64,000 bases of DNA, from the NCBI GenBank assembly GCA_017506865.1, contig JAFCMP010000181.1, forward strand, positions 43,673 through 107,672. The letters are read 5' to 3'. The notes under the pieces are model-generated. The model saw nothing but the letters and a program-made list of their open reading frames with translations, was not told the origin of the DNA and ran no database searches. Positions 12,801 to 21,808 of this stretch are shown here, one piece after another (positions within the stretch are counted from its first letter, which is position 1; every line of letters starts with the position of its first letter). This DNA is from Tribonema minus (Eukaryota > Sar > Xanthophyceae > Tribonematales > Tribonemataceae). Made by a program: the position numbers and the translations under genes.

Positions 12801-15317
12801 ACAAAGGCATCCCTCAAGGCGGGGTCATATTCATGTCTGATCACGGACAGCGCCGGCGCCACCAAGACTGCCTCCTTCACCGTCACCGAGAACCCTGTCA
12901 TCACCTACACGGGAGGTGTAGTTACGGATGTCGTCATCAATGGGGGGTCTACAGGCCAGATCAGTACCCTTGTTCCGGGCGGAGGCACAGGTACGGGCTA
13001 TTCATACTCTTGGACTGGCACTTACTCAGTGCCCAGTCCTACAGTGAATGCCACAAAGACGAACATGAAAGCGGGCAGCTACTCCTGTGTCATCACAGAC
13101 AGCGCGGGTGCCTCCAAGACTGTTTCGGTGACTATAAACGAGAATCCAGTAGTCTCGTACACGGGGGGAGCAGTCACCAATGTAGCTATCAATGGCGGAT
13201 CTACGGGCCAGATCACGGCACTAGTGCCTGCAGGAGGAAGCGGAACAGGATACACGTACAGTTGGACGGGAACGTATGCGGTGGCCGACCCCACGGTCAA
13301 TGCCACCAAGACTGGCATGAAAGCGGGCACTTACTCATGTGTCATCACGGACAGCGTGGGTGCGACCAAAACAGTGGCTCTACCCATAACAGAGAACGCT
13401 GTACTGTCAGTCAGTGGAGGGACCATCACAAATGCAAGCAGCGGTGCAAATAACAGGTCCATCTCGTCCGTCACAGCATCTGGAGGCAGCGGCTCCGGGT
13501 ACACGTATTCTTGGTCATCGGGAATCTCGAACGCCAACGTGAACGGGACGAAGACAGGTGTTGCACCGGGCACCTACACGTTGACGGTGACAGATGACGT
13601 CGGCGGGTCGACAGCCGTATCTTTCACGGTGGCCACAGCGCCGTACGGCGCAAGTGTAACAATCTCTTCTGTCATGACGACCTCCGCATCACTCGCGGTC
13701 TCGATATCGACACTGGGAACGGATGCAACCTATACCTACGTGGTGAGCAGCACAGACACTGACTCAAATGCAGCTTCGATGACTGATTGCGCTACGTGTA
13801 CCGCACAGACGACGTCGCAGACTGTGACAGCAACAGGATTGACTGGTGACACTCAGTACTTCCTGTGGGTGCGGGCTAAGGACACGTCAACGCACGCGTA
13901 CACGGTATTGACGAGCACGTCAACGTCGCTGCACACCCCAGCAGCTCCAATGCTCACAGCCGGTGCTATCCTAGGATGCGCTGTGGGGCGCACTAACGGA
14001 TCGATCGCAGCGACAACGGTTTCGGGAGGCACACCGCCGTATTCAACAGTATTGTGGACCTCTTCAAATGGCGGTTCAACGATCGCATCCCAAACCGTGG
14101 CCGCGAAGACAGGGCTGAGTGCAGGCACGTATGTCATCAGCGTCACGGACTCCGCCGGGGGGCAAGCGAGCATTACATACATCGTACCCTCCACGCCGCA
14201 ACTATCTCTGGTTTCGAACTCGTCGACGGCAGCGAGCGGTACCAACACAGCGAACGGGTCCGCGACCGTAAGCGTTTCGGGTGGTACGGGAGCGTATGCG
14301 TACACGTGGTCCCACTCAGGCGTGCTACTGAGTGGCTACACGTCAGCAACGGCTTCCTTTCTGGACGGAGGAGTCTACACATGCACTGTGACAAGCGGGA
14401 GCGCAGACGCACTCTCCGCCGATGTGACTGTGCAAGCGCCGGTCACTCTTACCGTTGCAGTGTCTGGCAGCACTGTCACCGCCACAGCAGCGGGCGGCAC
14501 CCGTGCGTACACGTACGTGTGGACCATCAACGGCTCTACATCAGGCAATGTCACCTCCTCGCTCACAGGCGTGTCGCCGGGCAGCGTTTGCAGCTGCACA
14601 GTCACCTCGGGTGCGAACAGCACAACTAGGGGAACCACGGTGTACACACTCATCACATTCGCCTCTACGCCTGTGACGGCAACGCCTTCGTGGCCAGCAT
14701 ACGGTGCAGGCGCACTATACAAAGTAACCTACAGTAACGCTACTGCCGGAAGCGACGTAGTCGTCTGGGCTGCCTCGACCGCAGTGACGACCTGCGTAGT
14801 TGTGAATCTGACGGCAAACACGTCCTACAACTTTTCAGTGTATGCCAAGACCACAGGAGACTTCTCCCTCTTTGCCGTTGGCGCGGTGCAGACGCCAGGC
14901 GACATCGGAGCGAGCTTCACCAAAACAGCGCTGCTCGCGCCGCAGTCGACCTCGGTGTATGACTTGACAGCGACAAAGACAAGCGCATCGTTGACGACGA
15001 CTGTCATCCAACAACTCTTTCAAACGGGGGATACTGTTGTGACATTAAACACAGTCTCAGGTTACAAGGAAGCAGCGCAGTCCGTGTATGTGGAGTTGAC
15101 GGAGACCATCAAGATTCAAAAAGGGGTGTCGATCTACTGCCCTTTCGATGACAACGTAGCTGGCACGCAGAGTGTAAATCTCGAAGAGGACGACGGGAGC
15201 ATCGTTCCAGTAACATATGAGAGCACGGACGACAGCATTACAGTTGAGGGGGTAAAATACTACCCGGGTGACCAATTCTGGATGGGAACACAGCTTGTAT
15301 TTGTGGTCTTACAGTGA
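2544..15317 (+). CDS. Giant repeat adhesin: Fn3-like, FG-GAP and SprB-like modules
   Basis: One uninterrupted frame encodes about 4257 residues. ATG 2544 (MSVAPAN) is chosen because the paralogue starts at the matching place (MSTPSGG); an upstream in-frame ATG at 2487 is the alternative. Residues 1-2436 are three super-repeats of 813 residues, each with about four Fn3-like modules (TLGT...Y.YFLSS.PTNST, then TSYLFVRAQN) followed by an FG-GAP-type beta-propeller (SDSFGYSVGVSGTYAIVGA, then GAYVFERNSGTGAWEQK). Residues about 2443-3699 hold fourteen 84-residue SprB/PKD-like repeats (VITYTGG, STGQITALVP, YTYSWTG, YSCVITDS) and a diverged fifteenth. More Ig/Fn3-like modules and a conserved C-terminal domain follow. 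No signal peptide or TM segment is evident. A virion-surface fibre or attachment protein is inferred. FG-GAP and SprB repeats are typical of adhesion proteins, the latter of Bacteroidota gliding adhesins, so bacterial ancestry is possible. Confidence 0.9.
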   Translation: MSVAPANATINVAGGDTRASAVVAISTLGTDATYTYVVSRSSTNSSGAAMTDCGTCIAQTSSQTVTVTGLTVATTYYFWVRAQNSSTLAYTVISSSSAITTVTPPSGCTVNMNSGTSSGGNATVTITTLGTAGYYNYFLSSSLTFSLAANMTDVVSLTRQTSSQTVNLVGMSSGTLWYVYLRAQNVKSGLYTVVSTAGVGFNTSSATAPSGGTVGTPTSVTATSATVAVTMTTFGYDSLYNHYLSSSPTNSTSGTMTNLKVMVAQTASQNVSLTLLAPSTTSYLFSRALNVVTGAYTFMTTTGVALTTLGTGNAPAIGALSVTSAASTTGVIALTLTTLGTNANYAYYLSWCATNSVGGVMANACIIRPWTLAQTVYPSGLPAGTSPWLFVRAKNVLTGAYTVLSSSGTQITLSAASLYYEAAALTAFDPGASDYFGQIVAISGGYAVIGAWAKDPPVGLADSGAAYVLELDSGTGEWVHSAVLYPTDAYPGDSFGYGVSVSGTYAVIGAPQSDPTGKTDAGAAYVFERNSGTGAWEQKTKLIASDSMPSDSFGTVGVSGTYAIVGAYSKKQLGIANFGAVYLFERNVGSGVWEQKASLYPSDYLAGSYYGSSVSISGTYAIVGAYQKAGGGGAYVLERNTGTGAWEEKAILTCPDATTATFGISVAIDNSYAIVGGPAKSVSSLSSAGGAYIYERVSGTWTLTATINNPDPAASDSFGNAVAVNGIYAVIGCNSKDPAGKSAAGSTYLYKRNSTTGVWENKIEWTASDGAASDQFGASVGVSGTHVLSGAYRKAVNGVSPAGGAYVYELPSTTTISPLATILAPSTVSTTDNATVTIATLGTDADYTYVVSYSTTSDSTAAMVDCGACVTQTASQSVALYGLGTSTTYYLWVRSKVSSSSAYAVISSAATITTTGSWPPAGGSITLSSITQLKCTATVTMGNLGDVGMYDYFLCSAPTNSTTGTMTDLVAMTRQTASQALSVSGLVPNTTQYLFLRAQSISDASYCYMTSTGVTLTTTAGVAPAGGTAGTPSSVTSVSATVAITMTTLGTNSTYMYFLSSSPTNSTGGTMTNLKALTAQTTSQNASLTLLTPSTTSYLFVRALNVAAGTYSFMTTIGVALTTLGTGSAPTGSTVSVTSKASTTAVVNVTMTTLGTTANFVYYLSWCATNSVAGTMANVCLLKAQTASQTVYPSGLPAGTSPYLFVRAKNILTGAYTVMSASGTVVSSLSAASIYYEAAALTAFDPVASDHFGQSVAVSGSYAIVGAYWRYPLSIATAGVAYVLELNGSTMEWEHKAVLYPTDAYTNDLFGVAVFISGTYAVVGASASDPGGKTDAGAAYAFERNSGTGAWEQKTKLVASDAMPSDSFGYSVGVSGTYAIAGAHVRTRLGASSSGGAYVFERNSGSGVWEQKSVLFPSDLPTASKFGWSVSVSGTYAIVGAYLKTGGGGAYIFERNSSTGAWEQKAILTCPDSTIAQFGYSVSIDGTYAVVSAQNKSVNSLATAGGVYMYERVASTWTQKAILENPDPAATDQFGYSVAVSGVYAVIGCVNKDPASKGNAGATYLYKRNSTTGVWESKMEWTASDGLASDQMGWSVGLSGTHVVSSAYNKTVTGLSTAGGAYVYELPSSGVVAPSSATISTASITATLGQGSATVAIGTLGTDATYTYVVSYSTTNDSTATLVDCGSCLSQTASQAVTLSSLPSSPIYLWVRSKVTSSSVYTVLSASYSLGATWSSITLSSILRLTCTATVTMTTASVGAVGTYNYFLSSSATNSTAGAMTDIASILGQTTSQALSVSGLLPNTTQYLFLRQQSVADASYAFITTTGVTLSTLSGVAPAGGTAGTPSSVTAVSATVAVTMTTLGTDSTYNYFLSSSPTNSTAGTMTNLKLLTPQTASQNASLTLLAPSTTSYLFVRAQNVVTNTYTFMTTVGVTLTTLGTGNVPSGSTISITSAVSTTAVVNVTMTTLGSNANYAYYLAWCATNSVAGTMANACLLKAQTASQTVYPSGLPAGTSPYLFVQAKNVLTGVYTVMSASGTQITLSAAGVYYEAAALTSFNPAAIDYFGYSVAVSDTYAFVGLVCNSPLSIAQAGAANVLELNQSTGEWEHHAVLYPSDAYAFDQIGCSVAVSGLYAIVGACASDPGGKNSAGAAYMFERNSGTGAWEQKTKLVASDAMPSDSFGYSVGVSGTYAIAGAHVRTRLGASSSGGAYVFERNSGSGVWEQKSVLFPSDLPTASGFGWRVSVSGTYAIVGAYLKTGGGGAYIFERNSGTSAWEEKAILSCPDSTIAQFGYSVSIDGTYAVVSAQNKSVSSLSQAGGVYVYERVAGTWTLTATLDNPDPVASDFFGCSVAVNGIYAAIGCYGKESSAGSTYLYKRNSSTGAWENKVQWTGSDRLASDQMGWSVGLSGTHAMTAARNKGVNGLTGAGEVYMYDVSEPGQNAAITYTGGVVTNVLINGGSTGQITALVPAGGSGTGFTYSWTGDYAVANPTVNETKTSMKAGAYTCVITDSVGATKTASFTITENAVITYTGGAVTNVLINGGSTGQITALVPSGGTGTGFTYSWTGTYAVASPTVNATKTGMKAGSYSCVITDSAGATKTAAVTITENPVITYTGGVATDVLINGGSTGQITALVPAGGSGTGYTYSWTGTYAVASPTVNATKTGMKAGSYSCVITDSVGATNTVSVTIAENPVITYTGGVTTSVLINGGSTGQITALVPAGGSATGYTYSWTGTYAVANPTVNEDKTSLKAGSYSCVITDSVGATKTAAVTITENAVITYTGGVVTNVLINGGSTGQITALVPAGGSGTGYTYSWTGTYAVASPTVNATKTGMKAGSYSCVITDSAGATKTAAVTITENAVITYTGGAVTNVLINGGSTGQITALVPSGGTGTGFTYSWTGTYAVASPTVNATKTGMKAGSYSCVITDSAGATKTASVTITENAVITYTGGAVTDVLINGGSTGQITALVPAGGSGTGYTYSWTGTYAVASPTVNATKTGMKAGSYSCVITDSVGATKTVSVTIAENPVVTYTGGVATNVLINGGTTGQITALVPAGGSGTGYTYSWTGTYTVANPTVNETKASLKAGSYSCIITDSVGATKTASVTILENPVITYTGGAVTNVLINGGSTGQIAVLVPAGGSGTGFTYNWTGDYTVSNPTVNATKTGMKAGSYSCVITDSVGATKTASFTITENPVITYTGGAVTDILIYGASTGQITALVPAGGSGTGFTFAWTGTYAVTNPTVNATKTGMQAGNYSCVITDSVGATTTAFFTIATQNLVISYTGGVATNVLINGGSTGEVTALVPAGGSGTGFTFMWTGDYAVSNPTVNETKTGLKAGAYSCIITDSIGATTTASVTIMENPVITYTGGAVTNVVINGGSTGQITALVPTGGTGTGFSYSWTGTHAVANPTSNDTKASLKAGSYSCLITDSAGATKTASFTVTENPVITYTGGVVTDVVINGGSTGQISTLVPGGGTGTGYSYSWTGTYSVPSPTVNATKTNMKAGSYSCVITDSAGASKTVSVTINENPVVSYTGGAVTNVAINGGSTGQITALVPAGGSGTGYTYSWTGTYAVADPTVNATKTGMKAGTYSCVITDSVGATKTVALPITENAVLSVSGGTITNASSGANNRSISSVTASGGSGSGYTYSWSSGISNANVNGTKTGVAPGTYTLTVTDDVGGSTAVSFTVATAPYGASVTISSVMTTSASLAVSISTLGTDATYTYVVSSTDTDSNAASMTDCATCTAQTTSQTVTATGLTGDTQYFLWVRAKDTSTHAYTVLTSTSTSLHTPAAPMLTAGAILGCAVGRTNGSIAATTVSGGTPPYSTVLWTSSNGGSTIASQTVAAKTGLSAGTYVISVTDSAGGQASITYIVPSTPQLSLVSNSSTAASGTNTANGSATVSVSGGTGAYAYTWSHSGVLLSGYTSATASFLDGGVYTCTVTSGSADALSADVTVQAPVTLTVAVSGSTVTATAAGGTRAYTYVWTINGSTSGNVTSSLTGVSPGSVCSCTVTSGANSTTRGTTVYTLITFASTPVTATPSWPAYGAGALYKVTYSNATAGSDVVVWAASTAVTTCVVVNLTANTSYNFSVYAKTTGDFSLFAVGAVQTPGDIGASFTKTALLAPQSTSVYDLTATKTSASLTTTVIQQLFQTGDTVVTLNTVSGYKEAAQSVYVELTETIKIQKGVSIYCPFDDNVAGTQSVNLEEDDGSIVPVTYESTDDSITVEGVKYYPGDQFWMGTQLVFVVLQ
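9874..13640 (+). repeat. Array of 252-bp SprB-like repeats
   Basis: Fourteen units of 84 codons, plus a diverged fifteenth, run head to tail. The region from 10111 is nearly identical to that from 11119, an offset of 1008 bp or exactly four units, over about 180 bp. This indicates that blocks of four repeats were duplicated together. Confidence 0.9.
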
Positions 15318-18300
15318 CACCAGCAGCACACAACAAAAGCACAATTGTGAATAACACGTCCCTGATCAGTATCCAACCCACGTTTCGTGATGTAGTATGT
15401 ATATTCCTTCCCAAAATTGACAAACCTTGAGTAAGTAATCCTCCTCATTATTTTGTGTTGCGCTCTGCAACAGTGCGCCTCGCGGGCACGATGTCGACCC
15501 CCTCTGGAGGTACGATCACTGTCTCAAACATCACGCCACTGACATGCGACACGACGATCACAATGACGACGCTAGGAGCTGCGGGCTCGTGGAACTACTT
15601 CCTCTCGACGTGCGCGACAAACGCGAGGACCGGAACCATGACAAATCTTCGTGGAATCACTGGACAGACTGCGTCTCAGGCCCAGCCGGTTTACGGACTT
15701 ACGCCCAGTACGACTCAGTACCTGTTCTTGCGGGCTCAAAAAGTCAGCGACTTGACGTACACCGTTATGACCACCACAACCACCGGAACGACTCTCACTA
15801 CAACGTCCGGAGTAGCGCCTGCCGGAGGTACCATCGGGACACCGACGTCTGTAACAAACACAGGGGCAAGCACATTTGTGACCATCACTACGATGGGCAC
15901 AAACTCGGAATATCAGTACCTTGTGAGCTCCTCTCCCACTAACTCCACGGGGGGGACGATGACGAATCTTAAAGCGCTGTTGGCACAGCCAACTTCCCAG
16001 AGCGTCACGTTCTCATACCTCGTTCCCGGCACCACGAGGTACCTCTTCTCAAGAGCACAGAATTTAAGGACAGGCGCTTACACCTTCCTGACGACAACGG
16101 GAGTGGCGCTGACCACGCCGACATCTGGCGTCGCCCCGACCGGAGGGTCAATCTCCGTGACATCCTCCTTCTCCAGCACAGGGGTTGCCACGGTCACGAT
16201 GACAACACTGGGAACCAACGCCAACTATGTGTACTATCTCTCGCGCTGTGCCACCAACTCTACAGGAGGAACTATGATTAATGTCTATCGTTTGGCGGCA
16301 CAGACAGCATCTCAGACTGCGTATCCGGCAGGCCTCACAATGGCGACGACACAGTACCTGTTTGTGAGAGCTCAGAACAGTATCACCGGAGTCTACACAG
16401 TTATGACCGCTAGCGGAGTAGCGATCACCACGTCTGCGGTGAGCATCAACTACCAGACGGCCGCGCTGACATGCAACGAGCCACCGCCTGATACTGGTTA
16501 CATCAAGTATGGCACCGCTGTAGCTGTTGACGATGGTTCAAATTACGCAGTAATTACAGGCACCAGAGCAGCTTACGGCTTGAGCAGCGCAGGGGGAGCG
16601 TACGTGCTGGAGCTCGACGCTAACGGGGAGTGGGACACGAACGCGATACTGGTGCCGACCGATGTAGCTACGAGTGACAGTTTTGGTAGATGCGTCGCAG
16701 TGAGCGGAACGTATGCAATTTTGGGCAGTCAATGCGATGTAGGGGGGAGGCTTAATGCTGGTGCCGCATATATGTTTGAGCGCATTGCAGGAACCTGGAC
16801 TCAGACTACAAAACTTGTAGCCAGTGATGTATGCCCAGGTGATAACTTTGGTATAGCGGTGTCTGTCAGTGGAACTTACGCCATCGTAGGCGCCACCACC
16901 CGGTATCAACTCGGGGTTGCTTCCTCCGGCGGAGCTTACATCTTTGAAAGGAACGTCACAACTGGAACCTGGGAACAGAAGGCGACGCTGTTCCCCAGCG
17001 ACGTGCCGACAGGGGCGTATTTCGGCGCCGGCATTTGCATTTCAGGGACCTATGCCATCGTCGGCGCGTACAACAAGAACACTGCTGCAGGGGGGGCGTA
17101 CATCTTTGAGCGTAATTCTACATCTGGTGCATGGGAGGAAAAGGCAATCCTAGCAGCGTCCGATCCCGCAGCGAACATGAAGTTCGGAAAGGCGGTATCC
17201 ATCGATGGCAACTATGCAGTTGTGGCCGCTGAGGGCAAGACTGTCACCGCACTGAGTAATGTAGGTGGAGCCTACGTATTTGAAAGGGTGTCCGGGACTT
17301 GGGGGCAGGTGGCGATGCTGGATAATCCTGACCCGACTGCCTCTGACTATTTTGGAATATCAGTGAGTGTCAGCGGCGTTTACGCAGTCGTCGGGTGTTA
17401 CCTGAATGATCCTTCATCAAAGTCAGGCGCCGGTTCTACATACCTGTTCAAGAGGAGCCCGACCACTGGATTGTGGCCATTCGTCAAGGAATGGACTGCA
17501 AACGACGGTCTGGCGAGTGACAACATGGGTGGCAGTGTGAGCATAGCAGGGACGCATGTCGTCTCTGGTGCAAGCTTCAAGACCTCCGCAGGTGTCACAA
17601 TTATGGGAGGTGCTTACATGTTCGAGGTCCCGCCGCCGATCACATACACTGGCGGTGCTGTCACTAATGTTGTGACAAACGGAGGAAGCACCGGCGCCAT
17701 AGCTGCCATCACACTTGCCGGGGGCACAGGTACCTACACGCCGACGTGGTCTTCCTCGACAGGGGCGACCACAGGGCTGAGCGGCGTCGGAGCCAAGACT
17801 GCTCTCCTCGCAGGAACATACACGCTGAGCGTGCTTGACAGTCAGTCGACGCCTACCTCAAGCGTGTTTACTTTTGTAGTGACCGAACCTCCTGTGATAG
17901 TCGTCAGCGGGGGAAGCATCACTAACGTGCTCATCAACGGCCAGAGCACGGGAGCGATCGCCGCCGTCACTGTTTCGGGCGGGACGGGAACTGGCTACAC
18001 ATATTCCTGGAGCGCAGGCATCACAAATCCCACCGTCAATGCTGCCAAGACAGGATTACCAGCGGCAACATACACGCTCATCGTGACAGACAGTGGAGGG
18101 GGCACCAAGACGACAGCATTTACAATCGCGCAGAATTCCGTTATCTCGTACACGGGGGGCGCGATCACCAGCGTCCTGATCAACGGAGGAGCCACCGGTG
18201 CAATCGCATCTGTGACTCCCACTGGGGGGTCCGGCACAGGGTACACGTATGCATGGGGGGCTGGCATCGCCAACCCCACAGTGAACGCTGCGAAGACCGG

Positions 18301-21036
18301 CCTGGTGGCCGGCACGTACACCCTTGTCATTACCGACAGCGTCTCCGCAACCAAGTCCATCTCCTTCACCGTCACGCAGAATGCTGTCATCGCCTACACC
18401 GGGGGCGCTGTCACTAACGTCCTCATCAACGGAGGCGCAACCGGTCAAATTGCTGCCGTCACCCCCAGTGGCGGCTCTGGCACGGGATACACTTATCAGT
18501 GGGGGGCTGGCATCTCAAGCCCAACCGTGAATGCCACGAAGACGGGACTGGCAGCCGGCACGTACACTCTTGTTATCACAGACAGCGTCTCCGCTACGAA
18601 GACAGTGACCTTCACAGTGACGGAAAATCCAGTGATTAGCTACACCGGAGGCGCAATCACGAGCGTTCTAATCAACGGTGGCAGCACAGGTCAAATTGCT
18701 GCCGTCACCCCCAGCGGTGGTTCAGGCACTGGATACACATACCAATGGGGTGCTGGCATCTCGAGTCCTACTGTGAACGCCACAAAGACGGGCCTGGTGG
18801 CCGGCACGTACACTCTTGTTGTCACAGACAGCGTCTCAGCAACAAAAACAATTACATTCACGATCACCCAGAACCCTGTGATAACTTACAGTGGAGGCGC
18901 GATCACGGGAGTGCTGATCAACGGAGCGGCTACCGGTGCTATCGCATCTGTGACTCCCAGTGGTGGTTCCGGCACGGGATACACGTATCAGTGGGGGGCT
19001 GGCATCTCGAGTCCAACTGTGAATGCCACAAAAACTGGCTTGGCGGCCGGCACCTACAGCCTGGTCATCACGGACAGCGTCTCAGCGACAAAAACCGTCA
19101 CGTTCACGATTACGCAGAACCCCGTCATCTCATACACGGGCGGGACAGTGACCAATGTGCTCATTAACGGAGGAAGCACGGGCCAAATCGGAGCCGTCAC
19201 CCCCAGCGGCGGCTCAGGGACGGGGTACACATACCAGTGGGGGGCTGGAGTTGCAAGCCCCACTGTGAACGCTGCGAAGACAGGTCTGACCGCCGGCACG
19301 TACACTCTAGTGATTACGGACAGCGTCTCCGCAACGAAGTCGATCTCCTTCACAGTCACACAAAATCAGGTCATCACAACGAGCGGCGGCAGTGTCACCA
19401 ATACCAGCGGCGGCGCAGCTAATGGATCCATCGCGCCGGTCGTCCCCTCTGGCGGAACTGGTGTTTACACATTCTCGTGGGGCTCCGGGATCGCTAGCCC
19501 GACGGTGAACGCCACCAAGACAGGCGTTGCTCCCGGCACATACTCCCTGACAGTCTCCGATGACGCCGGCGCGACGAAAGTAGTCAGCTTCACCGTCGCC
19601 GCCGCACCATTTGGTGCGAGTGTCACAATCTCATCTCTTGCAGCCACCTCCGCCTCCCTCTCCGTGGTAATCTCAACACTGGGGACTGATGCGAGCTACT
19701 CGTACGTCCTGAGCCGCACGAGTACGAACTCAAGCTCTGCTGACATGATAGACTGCGGCACCTGTGCGGCGCAGACCACATCACAGAACGTTGACGTCAC
19801 CGGATTTTCGCCGAACATGACGTACTACCTGTGGGTGCGAGCGAAGAACACGTCGACAGGTGCTTACAGTCTTATGACGACAACATCCAGGTCTATACAC
19901 CTCGCAAACGCGCCAACCCTGACTCCTGGCTCAATTGTGGGATGCGCCGCGGGACGGACAAACGGTTCTATCGGAGAGACGTCCGTGTCCGGCGGCACAC
20001 CTCCCTACACCACAGTATCCTGGGCGTCGTCCGCTGGCGCATCTACCATCGCTTCCCAGACATTTGCCGCCAAGACAGGGCTTGCAGCTGGCACTTACAC
20101 TCTCTCAGTGACTGATTCAGCAGGAGGCGAAGCGAGCATCATCTACGTTGTGCCTTCCGTGCCGCAGCTCACTCTCGTCTCGAGCACTTCGACGGCTGCC
20201 AGCGACACGAACAGCGCAGACGGCTCCGCCACCGTGAATGTCACCGGCGGCACAGGCACATTGACATTCAAATGGTACACCAAAGGCGTGCTGCTGACAA
20301 GCGTCACAGCGACTGCGACCCTGCTGGACGGTGGCGTGTACAACTGCGTCGTGTCCAGCGGAAATGTGGATGACATCTCTACGCAGATTACTGTGCAAGC
20401 GCCCGTCGCCGTGACTATGAGGGCAACGGGGAGCACTGTGACCGCTTTCGTCGCCGGCGGCACTCGAGCGTACACGTATTCGTGGACCGTCGACGGATCC
20501 GCTTCGAGTGCGACGACCGCAACGCTCTCGCAACTCTCTCCCGGTACCGTATGCGCTTGCACCGTCACTTCCGGGACGAACAGCGACAGTGGGGAGGCGA
20601 CTGTGTTCCCGGGAGTGCAGTTCGCTTCCACTCCCGTGAGTACGTCGCCCTCGTGGTCCTCGTATGCACCGGATGCGGTGTACAGAGTGACGTATCGAAG
20701 TGCTGTCGCAGGCAGCGAAGTCGTCACATGGAAAACAGCCACGTCGCGCACGACCGGCCTCGTATCAGGACTGACAGCCAATGAGACCTATGCATTCGTG
20801 GTTCTCGTTCAGATTCAGGGCACCTTCTCGCCCTTCGTCGCCGGAACTGTGACGCTGCCGGGCAACGCCGGCAGCAACTTCTCGAAGGCTGCGCTGCTGA
20901 CCGAGAGCGCCACGGCGACGTATGACCTGACGGCATTGAGCGGAAGCGGCAGCGCGGCTCTGACTCCATCTGTCATCAAGACGCTGTTCTCAACTGGCGA
21001 TGTAGTTCAAACCCGCAATTTAGTGGGGGGCGTCTC

Positions 21037-21757
21037 TGTCGGAAGCGTTGCAGAATCAAGAGCGCGGATGCCTCTCTGCAGGTTGCGATTGCCTCAGACT
21101 TGGCAAGTTCCTAGCCGTTCGCGCAAAGGCGCACACTCACACGAACGAGGTGAGTAGGGGAGAGCAGCAACAGTATCGCACCAAGGAGGACTATGTCAGG
21201 CGTATGCCCCAGTACCAGTCCCTGCGTGGCTTGCGTGCTCTATGTGCCCTAACGTACCTCTCTGTGGAGCTAGGCTGGAAGTGCTTCAGTCTTGTGTTGG
21301 CAGGCCTTGTGCAGTGGCAACACGTGGCAGAAGAAGAGACTCTGGCTATGCCGTGTTTTGAAGGAAGTGAATTGGTGAGAGTGAGGCAACCTTGCTTGGT
21401 GCCGAACTCCAGAGAAGCCGAACTCCATAGAACCGGCCTGATACAATGGGCCGATGTCCCGAAGGGCCGAGACCTAGCCTGGATGGGCCGAACCCTAATC
21501 AACAGATGGCCGATGCCCAACTTCAAGTTCAACTGTGAAGTTGAAGTAGGAGTGCCAACTTCAACTATGGCAGTATAGTACTGCAGAACAATGCTGTTCT
21601 ACTGAACGCATAGGAAAGCGCACCCAGTCATGACTCTCCTGGGAATGGGGGCATTTCACCACTCTTGCGCATACACTACGGATGTCTGCTTCAGGCTGCA
21701 AGTCTCGATAGGTGATAAGACCTCTGAAGGACTGCATCTGAGCACAATATCTCGACA
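21037..21757 (-). repeat. 3' LTR of the copia element
   Basis: This 721-bp LTR is the 3' LTR in element orientation. It is the same sequence as 25960-26680 apart from one visible substitution. It contains the short inverted repeat AACTTCA...TGAAGTT near 21520-21545. Open frames within it are duplicated in both LTRs and are not counted as genes. Confidence 0.95.
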
Positions 21758-21808
21758 CCCCCTCTCAGGCCAAACGAGGTCTGATGATCTTATGTACACC
21801 CGATTACC

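Noticed and set aside
21048..21578. 176-codon frame in one LTR and its 198-codon twin in the other
   Set aside because: They are the same LTR sequence; LTRs of copia elements do not normally code and the frame has no domain.
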